From positions 1 through 26,355 of the forward strand of contig JAYEIA010000243.1 in NCBI GenBank assembly GCA_034659855.1: a stretch of 26,355 nucleotides of DNA, given 5' to 3'. The stretch is from JAYEIA01 sp034659855. GTDB taxonomy: Bacteria; Bacteroidota; Bacteroidia; Bacteroidales; JAADGE01. The notes beneath the pieces were generated by a model, which worked only from the letters and a program-made list of their open reading frames with translations, made no database searches and was not told the DNA's origin. Both the position numbers and the translations under genes were made by a program. Below, piece by piece: positions 8,061 to 17,699 of the stretch (position 1 is the first letter of the stretch; each line of letters opens with the position of its first letter).

Positions 8061-8088
8061 CAAATATATTAAATAGTTTTAAATCAAA
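8061..8088 (-). promoter_or_regulatory. Promoter of the rluB-like gene
   Basis: Read on the minus strand, TATATTTG (8061-8068) is a perfect TAnnTTTG -7 box. TTTG (8085-8088) lies 16 bases upstream as the -33 box. The -7 box ends 16 bases before the ATG, predicting a very short leader. Confidence 0.55.
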
Positions 8089-8262
8089 TTCATAAAGTAG
8101 GCTTAGAATTTTGATTTGAGCATAATCTTTCCGGAAAATTTCTCGTTCAGGTTTAATAATAGAGCTGCTGCTATTTTTTCTCTTTCGATTTTGGGTTGTT
8201 TTTGTCTCGAACTATCTGTCAGGGAAATTAAATAAAATTTCGTTACCTACAGTTTTGTTTTA

Positions 8263-8270
8263 TACTTTTA
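8263..8270 (+). promoter_or_regulatory. Weak candidate -7 element for the 8317 operon
   Basis: TACTTTTA matches TAnnTTTG at all but the last position and lies 46 bases before the ATG. No good -33 box is seen. Apart from the rluB promoter near 8061-8088, the 272-base gap holds nothing else I can identify. Confidence 0.3.
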
Positions 8271-8316
8271 CCGAACAGAAGTCTTTTTTCTAATTTTTAA
8301 CTAAACAAACATAACT

Positions 8317-8808
8317 ATGGATTTATCAATTTGGGTTGTGGGCCTAATTGCTGTTGTATTACTTATTATATTAGTTAAACTGGTTGCCAAAAATGCAATT
8401 AAAGTGGCGGCTGTTGTTGTAGGAATAGCTGCATTGGGCATTTATTTATTTGTTGTATTCGGCAATGCAAACGAAGATATCAAGTTTGCCGAAGTTTTGA
8501 CTGAATATACTCTGGAGGATTTGTCGAACTTGTATTGTAATACGGATATGAGTGAAACGGATATAATTAAATGCGAGTGCATAGTTCAACCTTTATTGCA
8601 GGATATGAAATCAAGATTTTCCAATGAAGAGTTGAATAATTTAAGAGAGCGTCGAATTAAATATGCTGCCGAAATAGCAAAGTCCTATAAGAATCAAAAA
8701 GAAAATATAAAAGCAAAGTTGAAGAAAGAAAATTCGTTACATTTGTTGGATGAAATTAAGTCAGATTTGAAAAACAAATCTAAGCTGATAGAGGTGGACT
8801 ATAAATAA
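8317..8808 (+). CDS. Small two-TM protein of unknown function
   Basis: I do not recognise this 163-residue protein. Two adjacent hydrophobic segments (about 5-24 and 28-48) form a membrane hairpin with no cleavable signal. A helical, charged C-terminal domain follows, starting at about residue 55 and rich in Lys and Glu. Three cysteines at about 74, 86 and 88 (LYCNTDM, KCEC) could bind metal or form disulfides. The metallophosphoesterase gene starts 30 bases downstream, so co-transcription is likely, but a functional link is only a guess. Confidence 0.6.
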   Translation: MDLSIWVVGLIAVVLLIILVKLVAKNAIKVAAVVVGIAALGIYLFVVFGNANEDIKFAEVLTEYTLEDLSNLYCNTDMSETDIIKCECIVQPLLQDMKSRFSNEELNNLRERRIKYAAEIAKSYKNQKENIKAKLKKENSLHLLDEIKSDLKNKSKLIEVDYK

Positions 8809-8838
8809 ATTGGAAAGAAAAACTATAAAGACTTATAT

Positions 8839-10728
8839 ATGAAGAAAAATACAATATTCGGATTAATACTTTTTATATTCGTAGGCTATGCGTCTTATTC
8901 GCAAGTTCCGGCAGTATATTCAAATATAAAATACGATGAAAGCGGCTCATTATATTATGAAAAAAACAATGAGAAATACTATAGCGGAGAAGAACAATCC
9001 AAATATTCATTGGATAAATTCAGAGGTGCAATTTCCGGAAATAGTCGCGGAATAGTGCTGGATTTCGGTTTATCCGATTTTGAGGGAATACTGTATTATG
9101 GTTTAATAAATTACAAGGATTCAAAATATCCTTCGCCGGTTTTTTATAAAAGAACTTCCGATATTAAAAAGGGAAAAACAGCCATAGATATAAAAAAACG
9201 ACTCTCCGGAATCTACGATATGAGCAACTGGGAGAGCAACGGATATGGTACCTTGGGCTTTAGAGTTACCGACAAAAAAGGGCAGATGATTTACGACGGA
9301 ATAGTATCTTTTTATTACAAAGACAGTGTCTTTTCCGAAGCCCCGACCATTGAGGAAGGGCCCTTTGTGGCTGATATCCGAGATAAATATGCCACCGTGT
9401 GGTTTCGGACAAGGGAACCGGAGAACAGTAGCCTGACGGTTGACAATAAAGTGATGTATATGGGCGAGAAAACTCGCCGGCATGAATATGTGATTTCCGG
9501 ACTAAAACCCTCCACTAAATATAATTATAAAGTTAAAGTCGGAGAATTTATTCGAGAACTTTCTTTTAAAACAAGTCCAAAATCAGGAAGCAGAAAGCCA
9601 TTTACTTTCGCCTATGCCAGTGATTCCAGGGAGGGCAAAGGAGGAGGCGAGCGCAGTTTCTACGGCGTTAATTATTATGTAATGAAGAGAATAGCCGCAT
9701 TGGCAAATGCCGAAAATGCTGCTTTTATGCAATTTACCGGAGATCTTATTTCAGGTTATTCAAATTCGGAAGGTGATATGAATTTGCAATATGCCAACTG
9801 GAGACGATCTGTAGAGCCGTTTTCTCACAAAATGCCGATTGTGGTCGCCCCGGGAAATCACGAAGCAATAGGAAAAATATTTTTTGATGATGAAAGGCAT
9901 TGGAAAGCCATGGTTCCGGATTGGGATTTTGAAACCAAATCATCGTCGGCTTTATTTGCCGATAATTTTATAAATCCGGTTAATGGCCCCCACAGTGAGG
10001 ATGGTGCAGTATATGACCCAAACCCCGACAAGACCGATTTTCCGCCTTATGCCGAAACGGTTTTTTATTATACCTACGACAACGTAGCCATGATTGTTTT
10101 AAATTCGAATTATTTTTATGTACCTTCTTTGAGTTTCGATTCCGGAACCGGAGGCAATTTGCACGGCTATATTATGGATAAACAACTGGAATGGTTGAAA
10201 AATACGATCTCTGATTTTGAAAAAGATAAAACGGTTGACCATATTTTTGTAACTCAGCATACACCTACTTTCCCTAATAGTGCTCATGTAAGTGATGATA
10301 TGTGGTACGACGGAGATAATAAATTCCGTCCGGTGATAGCCGGGAAAGCTGTCAAATATGGCATTATTGAGCGAAGAGATCAATATCTGGATATTTTGGT
10401 CAATCAAAGTTCTAAAGTACGAGCCATATTGACCGGTGACGAGCATAATTACAACAGGTTAAATATTGAACCCGGAACACCCATTCATCCTGAAAATTAC
10501 GGGTTTGAAAAGATAGTCAGAACAAGAAATATTTGGCAAATTAATAACGGGTCGGCCGGTGCGCCCTATTATGTTCATGATATCACACCTCCGTGGAGTG
10601 ATGCCGTAGAAGTTTTTTCGACTCAAACAGCCTTAGTTTTATTTCAAGTTGAGGGAATGAAAATCGATGTAATTGTAAAAAATCCCGAGACCTTTGAAAT
10701 TATTGATGCGTTTAATATCAGTGAATAG
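8839..10728 (+). CDS. Secreted metallophosphoesterase with FN3-like domain
   Basis: The 629-residue protein has a signal peptide (1-21, before Gln22) and an N-terminal beta-rich region to about 165. A fibronectin-III-like domain follows at about 168-246, of the kind found in front of purple-acid-phosphatase-type catalytic domains. The calcineurin-like metallophosphoesterase domain begins near 255. Its metal-ligand motifs are D262-x-R (ASDSRE), G301-D302 (FTGDL), G-N340-H341-E, a later H in TQHTP, and GDEHNY near 535. First-motif Arg instead of His resembles the PAP/PhoD side of the superfamily. The substrate is unknown; phosphate scavenging or nucleotide hydrolysis are options. No T9SS sorting domain is seen, so it probably stays in the periplasm. 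Confidence 0.8.
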   Translation: MKKNTIFGLILFIFVGYASYSQVPAVYSNIKYDESGSLYYEKNNEKYYSGEEQSKYSLDKFRGAISGNSRGIVLDFGLSDFEGILYYGLINYKDSKYPSPVFYKRTSDIKKGKTAIDIKKRLSGIYDMSNWESNGYGTLGFRVTDKKGQMIYDGIVSFYYKDSVFSEAPTIEEGPFVADIRDKYATVWFRTREPENSSLTVDNKVMYMGEKTRRHEYVISGLKPSTKYNYKVKVGEFIRELSFKTSPKSGSRKPFTFAYASDSREGKGGGERSFYGVNYYVMKRIAALANAENAAFMQFTGDLISGYSNSEGDMNLQYANWRRSVEPFSHKMPIVVAPGNHEAIGKIFFDDERHWKAMVPDWDFETKSSSALFADNFINPVNGPHSEDGAVYDPNPDKTDFPPYAETVFYYTYDNVAMIVLNSNYFYVPSLSFDSGTGGNLHGYIMDKQLEWLKNTISDFEKDKTVDHIFVTQHTPTFPNSAHVSDDMWYDGDNKFRPVIAGKAVKYGIIERRDQYLDILVNQSSKVRAILTGDEHNYNRLNIEPGTPIHPENYGFEKIVRTRNIWQINNGSAGAPYYVHDITPPWSDAVEVFSTQTALVLFQVEGMKIDVIVKNPETFEIIDAFNISE

Positions 10729-10833
10729 GATATGATTTTATTTGATTTCTCAGATTAGTGCGGAGCGTTTTTCCGATTACTATATTTACGAAAAGAATTA
10801 TAAATTATTATAAGGCTTATGATACAGCGAAGG

Positions 10834-10855
10834 GGGTGAAAAACATTATTCACCC
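10834..10855 (+). terminator. Possible terminator after the metallophosphoesterase gene
   Basis: GGGTGAA (10834-10840) and TTCACCC (10849-10855) form a perfect 7-bp stem with an 8-base loop. The following tract is ACTTTATTC rather than a clean T-run, so termination would be weak. It lies 105 bases after the stop codon and well ahead of recJ. The rest of the 243-base gap shows no gene. Confidence 0.4.
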
Positions 10856-10971
10856 ACTTTATTCATAAACTTTTAATATAAAGCAGTATAAAATATTGAT
10901 TGAATTACTATTGTAACGATAAATTTATAAAATAAAATAGCCCAAATTCGGGTTAAAGCAGGAATACACAG

Positions 10972-12687
10972 ATGCAACGAAAGCGTATAAGTATAAAAGA
11001 TGACGGGGATTCAGAAGTTATTGAGCGGCTGCAAGAGGAATTAGGGGTTAGTCGTGTCATTGCCAATTTATTATCTCAACGTCAAATCACAAACTATAAG
11101 GAAGCTAAAGATTTTTTCAGACCTACTCTGGACATGCTGCATGAACCGTTTCTTATGAAAGATATGGATAAGGCGGTTGAACGGTTAAACAAGGCCTATG
11201 CCGAGAATGAGAAAATTCTGGTTTACGGAGATTATGATGTGGACGGAACAACTTCAGTGGCTCTGGTTTTTTCTTACCTGAGACAATATCATCCAAATCT
11301 TGATTTTTATATCCCGAACCGATATAAAGAAGGCTACGGAATATCAAAGCAGGGCATCGATTATGCCGCCGAAAATGGATGCACTCTGGTTATAGCTCTT
11401 GATTGCGGCATTAAAGCGGTAGAGCAGATGGAGTACGCCAAAACAAAATCTATTGACTTTGTAATTTGTGATCACCATACCCCTGGAGAGACCATCCCGG
11501 ATGCAACAGCTGTACTCGACCCCAAAAGAGAAGATTGCAATTATCCCTATAAAGAGCTTTCCGGTTGCGGTGTAGGATTTAAATTTATGCAAGCTTTTGC
11601 TCAACGGAATAATCTTCCGTTTACTGCACTCACAAAATTTATGGATTTTTTGGCCGTCAGTATTGCAGCTGATATTGTCCCCATAACCGGGGAAAACCGA
11701 ATATTGGCTTATTACGGGCTAAAGCAGCTGAATACTGAACCCAATATAGGCATGAAGGCTATATTAAAAGTAGCTCATGCTGTCGGGAGAACCCTAACTA
11801 TTACGGACTGTGTTTTTAAAATCGGGCCGAGAATAAATGCTGCCGGTCGTGTTCGATTGGCTGATTTGGCCGTTAATCTGTTAATTGAAACTGACCCGAA
11901 GCAAGCAAAAATTAAAGCTCAAGAAATTGAACAAGCCAACAAAGAACGTAGAGCGCTGGATCAAGAAATTACTAATGAAGCCATTAATATAATGGGTAAT
12001 AGTGAGCCCATGAAAAACAAATTGTCCACTGTGCTGTATAAATCGGACTGGCATAAAGGAGTAATCGGAATTGTAGCCTCACGGCTTATTGAAACATACT
12101 ACCGGCCTACAATTATACTTACCGAGTCCAATGGGTTTGCGACCGGTTCTGCCCGGTCGGTGAAAGGTTTTGATTTGTATGCTGCCATTAATTCCTGCTC
12201 TCATCTGCTCAAGAACTTCGGCGGTCATAAATATGCTGCCGGTTTGACTATGAAAATTGAAAATATTGAGGAATTTTCAGAATGCTTTGAGAAATACGTT
12301 AGCGAGCATATAACGGAAGAGCAACGAGAACCGGTGGTATTTGTCGACACAGCTATAGATTTTGGGGAGATAACTCCGAAGTTTTTCAGGATTATGAATC
12401 AGTTTGCACCTTTTGGCCCGGGAAATATGACTCCCGTGTTTTTGTCGCATAAAGTAAAAAATTCCGGAACAACTTCAACTATCGGCCAATCCAATGCACA
12501 TCTTAAATTAGGAATGAAAAACGAAGCCGGTGTGGAATTGCCCGGTATCGCTTTTTCAATGGGCGATTATTACAAGGAAATAGTAAAACGAGGAACATTT
12601 GATGTTTGCTACAGTTTAGACCAAAATTATTTCAGAGGCAAGGTGACTTTGCAGGCTAAAGTTAAATATATAGATTTCAATGATTAA
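10972..12687 (+). CDS. recJ: Single-stranded-DNA exonuclease RecJ
   Basis: The 571-residue protein is a complete RecJ, the 5'-3' ssDNA exonuclease of recombination and mismatch repair. DHH-superfamily motifs appear in order: motif I VYGDYDVDGTTS at about 84-95, ALDCG at 142-146, the signature DHH at 167-169, then KIGPRINAAGR near 283. The DHHA1 domain carries GSARS and FGGHKYAAGL. A C-terminal OB-fold region completes it. The asparagine/aspartate metal ligands are intact. The ATG start gives the usual family N-terminus, with ANLLSQR and FFRPTL appearing at the expected distance. It is transcribed alone, ends at a strong terminator, and is a housekeeping gene. Confidence 0.95.
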   Translation: MQRKRISIKDDGDSEVIERLQEELGVSRVIANLLSQRQITNYKEAKDFFRPTLDMLHEPFLMKDMDKAVERLNKAYAENEKILVYGDYDVDGTTSVALVFSYLRQYHPNLDFYIPNRYKEGYGISKQGIDYAAENGCTLVIALDCGIKAVEQMEYAKTKSIDFVICDHHTPGETIPDATAVLDPKREDCNYPYKELSGCGVGFKFMQAFAQRNNLPFTALTKFMDFLAVSIAADIVPITGENRILAYYGLKQLNTEPNIGMKAILKVAHAVGRTLTITDCVFKIGPRINAAGRVRLADLAVNLLIETDPKQAKIKAQEIEQANKERRALDQEITNEAINIMGNSEPMKNKLSTVLYKSDWHKGVIGIVASRLIETYYRPTIILTESNGFATGSARSVKGFDLYAAINSCSHLLKNFGGHKYAAGLTMKIENIEEFSECFEKYVSEHITEEQREPVVFVDTAIDFGEITPKFFRIMNQFAPFGPGNMTPVFLSHKVKNSGTTSTIGQSNAHLKLGMKNEAGVELPGIAFSMGDYYKEIVKRGTFDVCYSLDQNYFRGKVTLQAKVKYIDFND

Positions 12688-12707
12688 GGAAATCCTGTAC
12701 CGTACTT

Positions 12708-12739
12708 AAAAAAAAGGCTTCCTTCCGGAAGCCTTTTTT
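12708..12739. terminator. Bidirectional terminator between recJ and the C25 peptidase gene
   Basis: GGCTTCC (12716-12722), loop TTCC, GGAAGCC (12727-12733) is a perfect 7-bp stem. It is flanked by an A-run on the left (12708-12715) and a T-run on the right (12734-12739), so it works for both converging genes. It starts about 20 bases after the recJ stop. Confidence 0.9.
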
Positions 12740-12757
12740 GTAAATATAGGGTGACTG

Positions 12758-15700
12758 TTATTTGACAATAATTTGTTTTGTAACAGTTTGAGCACCTGAA
12801 TCTATTTTTAAGAAATAAACGCCGGCGGCATATGAACTTAAATTAATGGAGAAACTGCTTGAACTGTTTCTGTTCATGAGTTCTCTTCCGCTAATATCAA
12901 TCAAGGTGAATTCTTGTTCTTGAGTATCTGCGTCAAAGTTGATATAGAGTAATCCTTGAGTCGGGTTTGGGTGAATTGTAATTCCCAATTCAGACAGGTC
13001 GGTTAGCCCAACTGTAGAGATACTAACTTCCTGTACAGAGATGTTGTCCTCACACCAAAGACTTGATGCTGTCAGGACTACAGTAAAGTTACCATTTTCT
13101 GTATACGTGTATAGCGGACTTTCGTCTGTGGAGCTTCCGCTGTCGTCACCAAAATCCCAAGAATAACTGTCAGCATTTTGAGAGTTATTGATGAACAGAA
13201 TTTCCGGTTCATTTGATGAGTCAATTGTGAAATCAGAGATCGGAGCATTATACACATCTATCATAATGATATTTGAGTGGTCATCTCCGCAATATTCGGT
13301 TGTTACCAATGCTCTGAATGAAGTAGTCTCCGTTAAAGCTTCCGTTTCAAAGGAGGAGGTATTGGCACCCGAAATATTATTCCAGTCTATTTCATCAACC
13401 GATGATTGCCACTGAATGGCACCGGTATAACTAAGCAATGAGAATAATACGGAAGAACCGGCACAGATATTATTATTATCTACAGTTGCATAGCCACCGT
13501 CAGCATTTTCGTTTACTGTTACAAATACGCTGTTTGAGAATACATCGTTACAAGTTCCGTTATACACTTTCGCACGGAAATAAGCATTCGAATTAAGACC
13601 TGAAATTGTATATGGAGAAGTTTCTCCGTCCTCAATATCAATCCATTCTGTTTCATCTTCAGATATTTGCCAAATCAAACTACCTGTATAGCTATCTAAA
13701 CTCAAGTCAAAATCGGCTTCGGAACATATGACATCATTGCTTGTAGTTGCCGTGCCGGCTGCCGGCAATTCGTCCACTGTAATTTCAACAATATTGGAAT
13801 AATATGTTCCATTGTCCAGGTTTACTCTGTATTCCCATATGCCGGCTTGTGTAACAATTTCAGAAAAGGTATTTGAAGTATTGGCAATAGTTATCCAGTT
13901 TCCGCCGTCTAAACGTTTTTCCCAGGAGGTAACAGTTGCTGTGTTATTGGTCAATGTTAGTGTTCCGGTTGAAGATTCGTTACAAATGATTGGATTGCCT
14001 CCGGTTAATTCGCCTGAGGGACTGTCAACGGAGTAGCAACTGATTTCGGCTTCCCAACCCGCTTTAGTTACACTGCCGTCAGAGGTAAACATGAAAGTTA
14101 ATGCTCCGTCATCATTTGTTGCTGTAATGGTGCCGGGAGAAGTTGTTCCGCAGTACACATCAATTTCTGTGGCTGAAGTATTAGTCCCGTCATAAATATG
14201 CAGTGCGTCATAATTGCATGAGCTTTGACTTTCAACGTCAAACATTGTAAATACGGCCTCAATCATATTTCCTGAAGTGGCCGGATAAATAGTCATGGTA
14301 TAATTTTCGTTATTTTGGTATTCTCCGGTTTCTCCTCCTGAGTCGTAAAATAAGCCGACACAAGTACTGACGTTACCACCTTCAGAAATATTGAATACCG
14401 GAATTTCTCCGATAACAATTTCTTTTGTTTCAGCAGCAGTGTATTGGTCCTCTACTCCGGCAGTTACCGAATAGTCAATATCAGCAGGAGTTCCTGTATC
14501 GGTACCTGCATCTGCAGTTACATTGAATATAAAGTTTCCGGTTTGCCCGATATTTAAACTTGAAGGAGTTGTAATATCTGAGTTTAATGTTAAATAAGGG
14601 CTTGAAGAAGCAATGGTACCAATAACATTAGTAACATCGGCATGGCCTTCATTTGAAGTCTCAATTAATAAATCAGCAGTTTCTCCCGCATCAAGTATTC
14701 CGTCACTGTTTCCGCTGCCGGTATCGTCAATACTAATTCCGCCTATGGTCAATGCCGGAGCATTTACAGTAATGGAGAAGGTTGATTCATACACCGATTT
14801 GGTGTAGTCATCAGAAATTGTTACAGTAAACTGAATGTTGTGTTGGTCTGTAACATCGTTTGCTATTTCTGTTGAGAATTGTCCTGTGCTTGTCGCTGTA
14901 CCGTCTGTTGCAATACTGCCAAAGCTTACATTTGTTGCGTTAGTTAAAGAAACTACATTAGGATCTGTTGTCGTAAGACTTACTTGAACATTACTTGATG
15001 TTTCTACACCAACATTTTCAACCGTTATGTCAAAATCAAATGATTCTCCGTATTCCGCTTGATGATTGCCCCCGTCATTTATCAATACATTTTGTACCAC
15101 GTCATATGGTCCTGATGGAGCTATTACCATAACATCTTGAGTGTATCTGAAATAATTTTGTTTAGTAATTGTAACCAACATATTTGTCCCCGGTGTAGGG
15201 CATGAAGCTAAATTAATACTTGTAGTGCCTCCTGTACTTAGAGCTGTTCCCAGTATTTTAGTTTCACTGTCGTTCGTGTCAAAGTATGTAACGGCTATTG
15301 TTGCTCCGTTGTCAGCCGCAATGTCAATCGTAAGATTGCCGAAAGTTTGAGTACTTGGGCAATTCACCGTTAAATTTTCCGGTACTTCAGAATATACATT
15401 CAAGTATGGATCGCCGTGGTGGTGAAACAGCCTGTATGTTATTTGTTTGTCGCTTGTATTATAAGGCCAACTTGATTGGTACAAGAAATTTTTACCTGCT
15501 ACATTGGCAAATGCAGGATAAATAAATCGGCTTTCCGGGTTAGCCGTATTGTCCGGCATAAATTCCGGCCACATATTATCGTAAGCCCCCCAAACATAGG
15601 TATCATTCACAAAGGAATAGGATACTTGCGATGCAGCAATAATTCCTAATGCCCCGGAGTTTTGTCCCCCATTGGTGTGCCTGTGGAATTTTTCTGCAAA

Positions 15701-17299
15701 GACTTCAGACTCGTAATCAAAGCGTCCGGTAAGGCAGTTTATTGACATAATAAAACTAAGGTCGGTATTGGTTAAATCGTCAATATTTGAATTACTATAA
15801 CTCGGCTCTCCCCAACCGGTTTCTCCTCCGTGGTCTCTATGTTGAAGAATGAAAGAGCCATTATTAATAGCATTTGTAACAGCAGTAGCACTACCGGAAT
15901 CCCAATATTCGTTGCCTCCTAATTCGTTGGGTTGTGCGGGAATATAGCCCAGTCCTGAAGGTCCGAAATAATCAACAACAGCAGATGTATTTGTAGCTGT
16001 TGACCAAGTAGTACCCGGTGTCCCGTCATATATTTTATTAATCGCAACCGGGTTTTTCCCCAGTCCGTTTTTCCAAAAACCGCCTATGGCTTCAGAGCAT
16101 ATCTGGAACCAACGTTCTGTTTGCCAGCCAAGAGCAGAAATCGGGTGATTGTAAAAATCAGCACTTGTAGGAGGTGAACTTTCGTAATTAATAAATTTTG
16201 TAATCATAGTTTCTAATTGCGAAGCGTCATTTGCCGTAATCCGAGCAAAAGCAATATCCGGTATGTCATCGCCGTCAACATCAGCATATTTATTATCTGT
16301 AATATAATCTTCCTCATATGGATGTGGGTATTCTTGTGAAGTTATGCCAGCATCACCAGTGCCGTAATCAGCAAGAATTAAAACAGCTGCCGGTGGTGTA
16401 GTCCAATTATTGTACATATCATCAACCCAAGCTTCAATAGAAGCAACATCGTTTCCGCCCGGAATATCAGAAATAGTAAAGACACTTGTAGAAATACCTT
16501 GTTTACGTCTATATTCGGCAATTGTTTCTGCCCAGTCAGTAAAATCTGAATTATTTAAAGTTAAAATAACATATTCAGCTTCACCATCTTTTGTATTTTT
16601 ATTTTTTTTGTTATAATCAATTTTTGGAAGCGACGAGTAGTTTAATAAAGCATCGTCTAAAATTGGCTCCCATGCTCTGTTTCTGAGCCTGTTGTCGCCG
16701 AAGTATCCTTTTCCGCCTTCAAAAGTGAGTTCTATTTCAATATTTTTATATACGGTGAGTTCTTTGCTTACCGGGTTATACTGAAAAGGAGTAACTCCGA
16801 GCATAACCGCATCAACACCTCTTATTTGTCTGATTTTGGAGATTGATACAGGCTGCTTAGGGTATTGTGCATTGGTTGAATAAACTTTTGAATTTTTTTT
16901 GTATTCCAAGTCCGGTTCTGTATCCAAAGGAATTTTCGGAGCCGGTGCAAGATTTACATTCTTGATGGTTTCGGTGTCAAAATTCAGAACTTTCAGTACC
17001 GGAACTGCTCCTTCGGGTATAGCAATTAGCTTGCTTTCTCCGGGAAGATTCGGCATACCCTCATTGTTGGGTAAAAAAACATGGGCCAGTTGAATGTTTT
17101 GCATTTGCTCCCCTTTGATTTCAATATCGCTAAGAGAAATACTTTTTACACTGTATTGTAACTTAACTCCGGTAGATTTTTGAGAAATAAGTTCAAACCC
17201 TTGAGTTTTCCCTGTATTTGAGAATTCATAATTCTGACCAAAACCAAGATATGGTAGAGTCAATAAGATTGTAATTAATAATAGAAAAGTTTTTTTCAT
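12758..17299 (-). CDS. C25 (gingipain-family) cysteine peptidase, T9SS cargo, 1513 residues
   Basis: The domain order is signal peptide (1-21), C25 propeptide-like region to about 235, and peptidase C25 domain at about 240-630. Beta-sandwich/CARDB-like modules follow to about 970, with a DGxLDxGET loop. Then come a CUB domain at 980-1088, Ig-like modules to about 1350, a PKD domain at about 1352-1431 (WDFGDDSGSS), and a T9SS type A sorting domain at 1435-1513 (HPNPTQG, GVYFLKI). The predicted catalytic pair is His490 (HRDHGG) and Cys522 (INCLTG), 32 residues apart as expected for gingipains. It should be exported by Sec, passed through the T9SS, trimmed and anchored at the surface or released, acting on extracellular protein. 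Substrate specificity (Arg, Lys or other) cannot be told. The leader is interrupted by a MITE-like element. Confidence 0.9.
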   Translation of the reverse strand: MKKTFLLLITILLTLPYLGFGQNYEFSNTGKTQGFELISQKSTGVKLQYSVKSISLSDIEIKGEQMQNIQLAHVFLPNNEGMPNLPGESKLIAIPEGAVPVLKVLNFDTETIKNVNLAPAPKIPLDTEPDLEYKKNSKVYSTNAQYPKQPVSISKIRQIRGVDAVMLGVTPFQYNPVSKELTVYKNIEIELTFEGGKGYFGDNRLRNRAWEPILDDALLNYSSLPKIDYNKKNKNTKDGEAEYVILTLNNSDFTDWAETIAEYRRKQGISTSVFTISDIPGGNDVASIEAWVDDMYNNWTTPPAAVLILADYGTGDAGITSQEYPHPYEEDYITDNKYADVDGDDIPDIAFARITANDASQLETMITKFINYESSPPTSADFYNHPISALGWQTERWFQICSEAIGGFWKNGLGKNPVAINKIYDGTPGTTWSTATNTSAVVDYFGPSGLGYIPAQPNELGGNEYWDSGSATAVTNAINNGSFILQHRDHGGETGWGEPSYSNSNIDDLTNTDLSFIMSINCLTGRFDYESEVFAEKFHRHTNGGQNSGALGIIAASQVSYSFVNDTYVWGAYDNMWPEFMPDNTANPESRFIYPAFANVAGKNFLYQSSWPYNTSDKQITYRLFHHHGDPYLNVYSEVPENLTVNCPSTQTFGNLTIDIAADNGATIAVTYFDTNDSETKILGTALSTGGTTSINLASCPTPGTNMLVTITKQNYFRYTQDVMVIAPSGPYDVVQNVLINDGGNHQAEYGESFDFDITVENVGVETSSNVQVSLTTTDPNVVSLTNATNVSFGSIATDGTATSTGQFSTEIANDVTDQHNIQFTVTISDDYTKSVYESTFSITVNAPALTIGGISIDDTGSGNSDGILDAGETADLLIETSNEGHADVTNVIGTIASSSPYLTLNSDITTPSSLNIGQTGNFIFNVTADAGTDTGTPADIDYSVTAGVEDQYTAAETKEIVIGEIPVFNISEGGNVSTCVGLFYDSGGETGEYQNNENYTMTIYPATSGNMIEAVFTMFDVESQSSCNYDALHIYDGTNTSATEIDVYCGTTSPGTITATNDDGALTFMFTSDGSVTKAGWEAEISCYSVDSPSGELTGGNPIICNESSTGTLTLTNNTATVTSWEKRLDGGNWITIANTSNTFSEIVTQAGIWEYRVNLDNGTYYSNIVEITVDELPAAGTATTSNDVICSEADFDLSLDSYTGSLIWQISEDETEWIDIEDGETSPYTISGLNSNAYFRAKVYNGTCNDVFSNSVFVTVNENADGGYATVDNNNICAGSSVLFSLLSYTGAIQWQSSVDEIDWNNISGANTSSFETEALTETTSFRALVTTEYCGDDHSNIIMIDVYNAPISDFTIDSSNEPEILFINNSQNADSYSWDFGDDSGSSTDESPLYTYTENGNFTVVLTASSLWCEDNISVQEVSISTVGLTDLSELGITIHPNPTQGLLYINFDADTQEQEFTLIDISGRELMNRNSSSSFSINLSSYAAGVYFLKIDSGAQTVTKQIIVK

Positions 17300-17311
17300 T
17301 GGATTTTGTTT

Positions 17312-17485
17312 ATTTGCAGACTTCGTCTGTTTTATTATTTTTAATTATTTATATAGACATATTTTAATGAATTATCATACCGTATGATATAATTGTACGG
17401 ATTTAAGAGTAACTTGCTGACTTACATTGATAATTTGTTTAAAGTTGCCCAAAAACAAATATCAAAGCAGACGAAGTCTGATTTG
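17312..17485. mobile_element. MITE-like element, 164 bp, with 13-bp TIRs and 5-bp target duplication
   Basis: CAGACTTCGTCTG at 17317-17329 and CAGACGAAGTCTG at 17468-17480 are perfect 13-base terminal inverted repeats. The exact pentamer ATTTG lies immediately outside both ends (17312-17316 and 17481-17485), as expected for a target-site duplication. Weaker similarity continues inward for about another 13 bases at each end. Each repeat is itself a hairpin with a 5-bp stem. The interior is AT-rich with no coding frame, so any movement would have relied on a transposase elsewhere. The left end is 17 bases from the start codon of the C25 gene at 17299. Confidence 0.7.
17373..17389. repeat. 17-bp palindrome inside the MITE-like element
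   Basis: TATCATAC-C-GTATGATA has perfect 8-base arms around one central base. It lies about 75 bases upstream of the C25 gene start, within the inserted element. It could be a regulator binding site or part of the element's own structure. Confidence 0.5.
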
Positions 17486-17647
17486 GTAAAAATGTCATGC
17501 TCGGTAATATGAGACATAATAAAATATAATTCATCGGTAATCTAACTTTACAGATATAAAATAAGTAAAAGGTTGCATAAATTTGTTGTTATATTTTTTT
17601 GATGTATTTGGCGGAGCTTCTTTTTTTAAGAAAATCACATTTAGAAC

Positions 17648-17673
17648 AAAAAAAAACCTCTCGATGAGAGAGG
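17648..17673 (-). terminator. Terminator of the upstream C25 peptidase gene
   Basis: On the minus strand CCTCTC (17673-17668), a 5-base loop, and GAGAGG (17662-17657) are followed by a long T-run (17656-17648). It begins 27 bases after the stop codon of the gene ending at 17700, so the two C25 genes probably have separate transcripts. Between here and the MITE-like element (17486-17647) I see no gene. Confidence 0.85.
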
Positions 17674-17699
17674 CTTTTTAAGTTTAATTAAAACATGTA

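Noticed and set aside
10941..10953. CCC/GGG dyad just upstream of recJ as a regulatory hairpin
   Set aside because: Only three base pairs would form, which is too weak to support.
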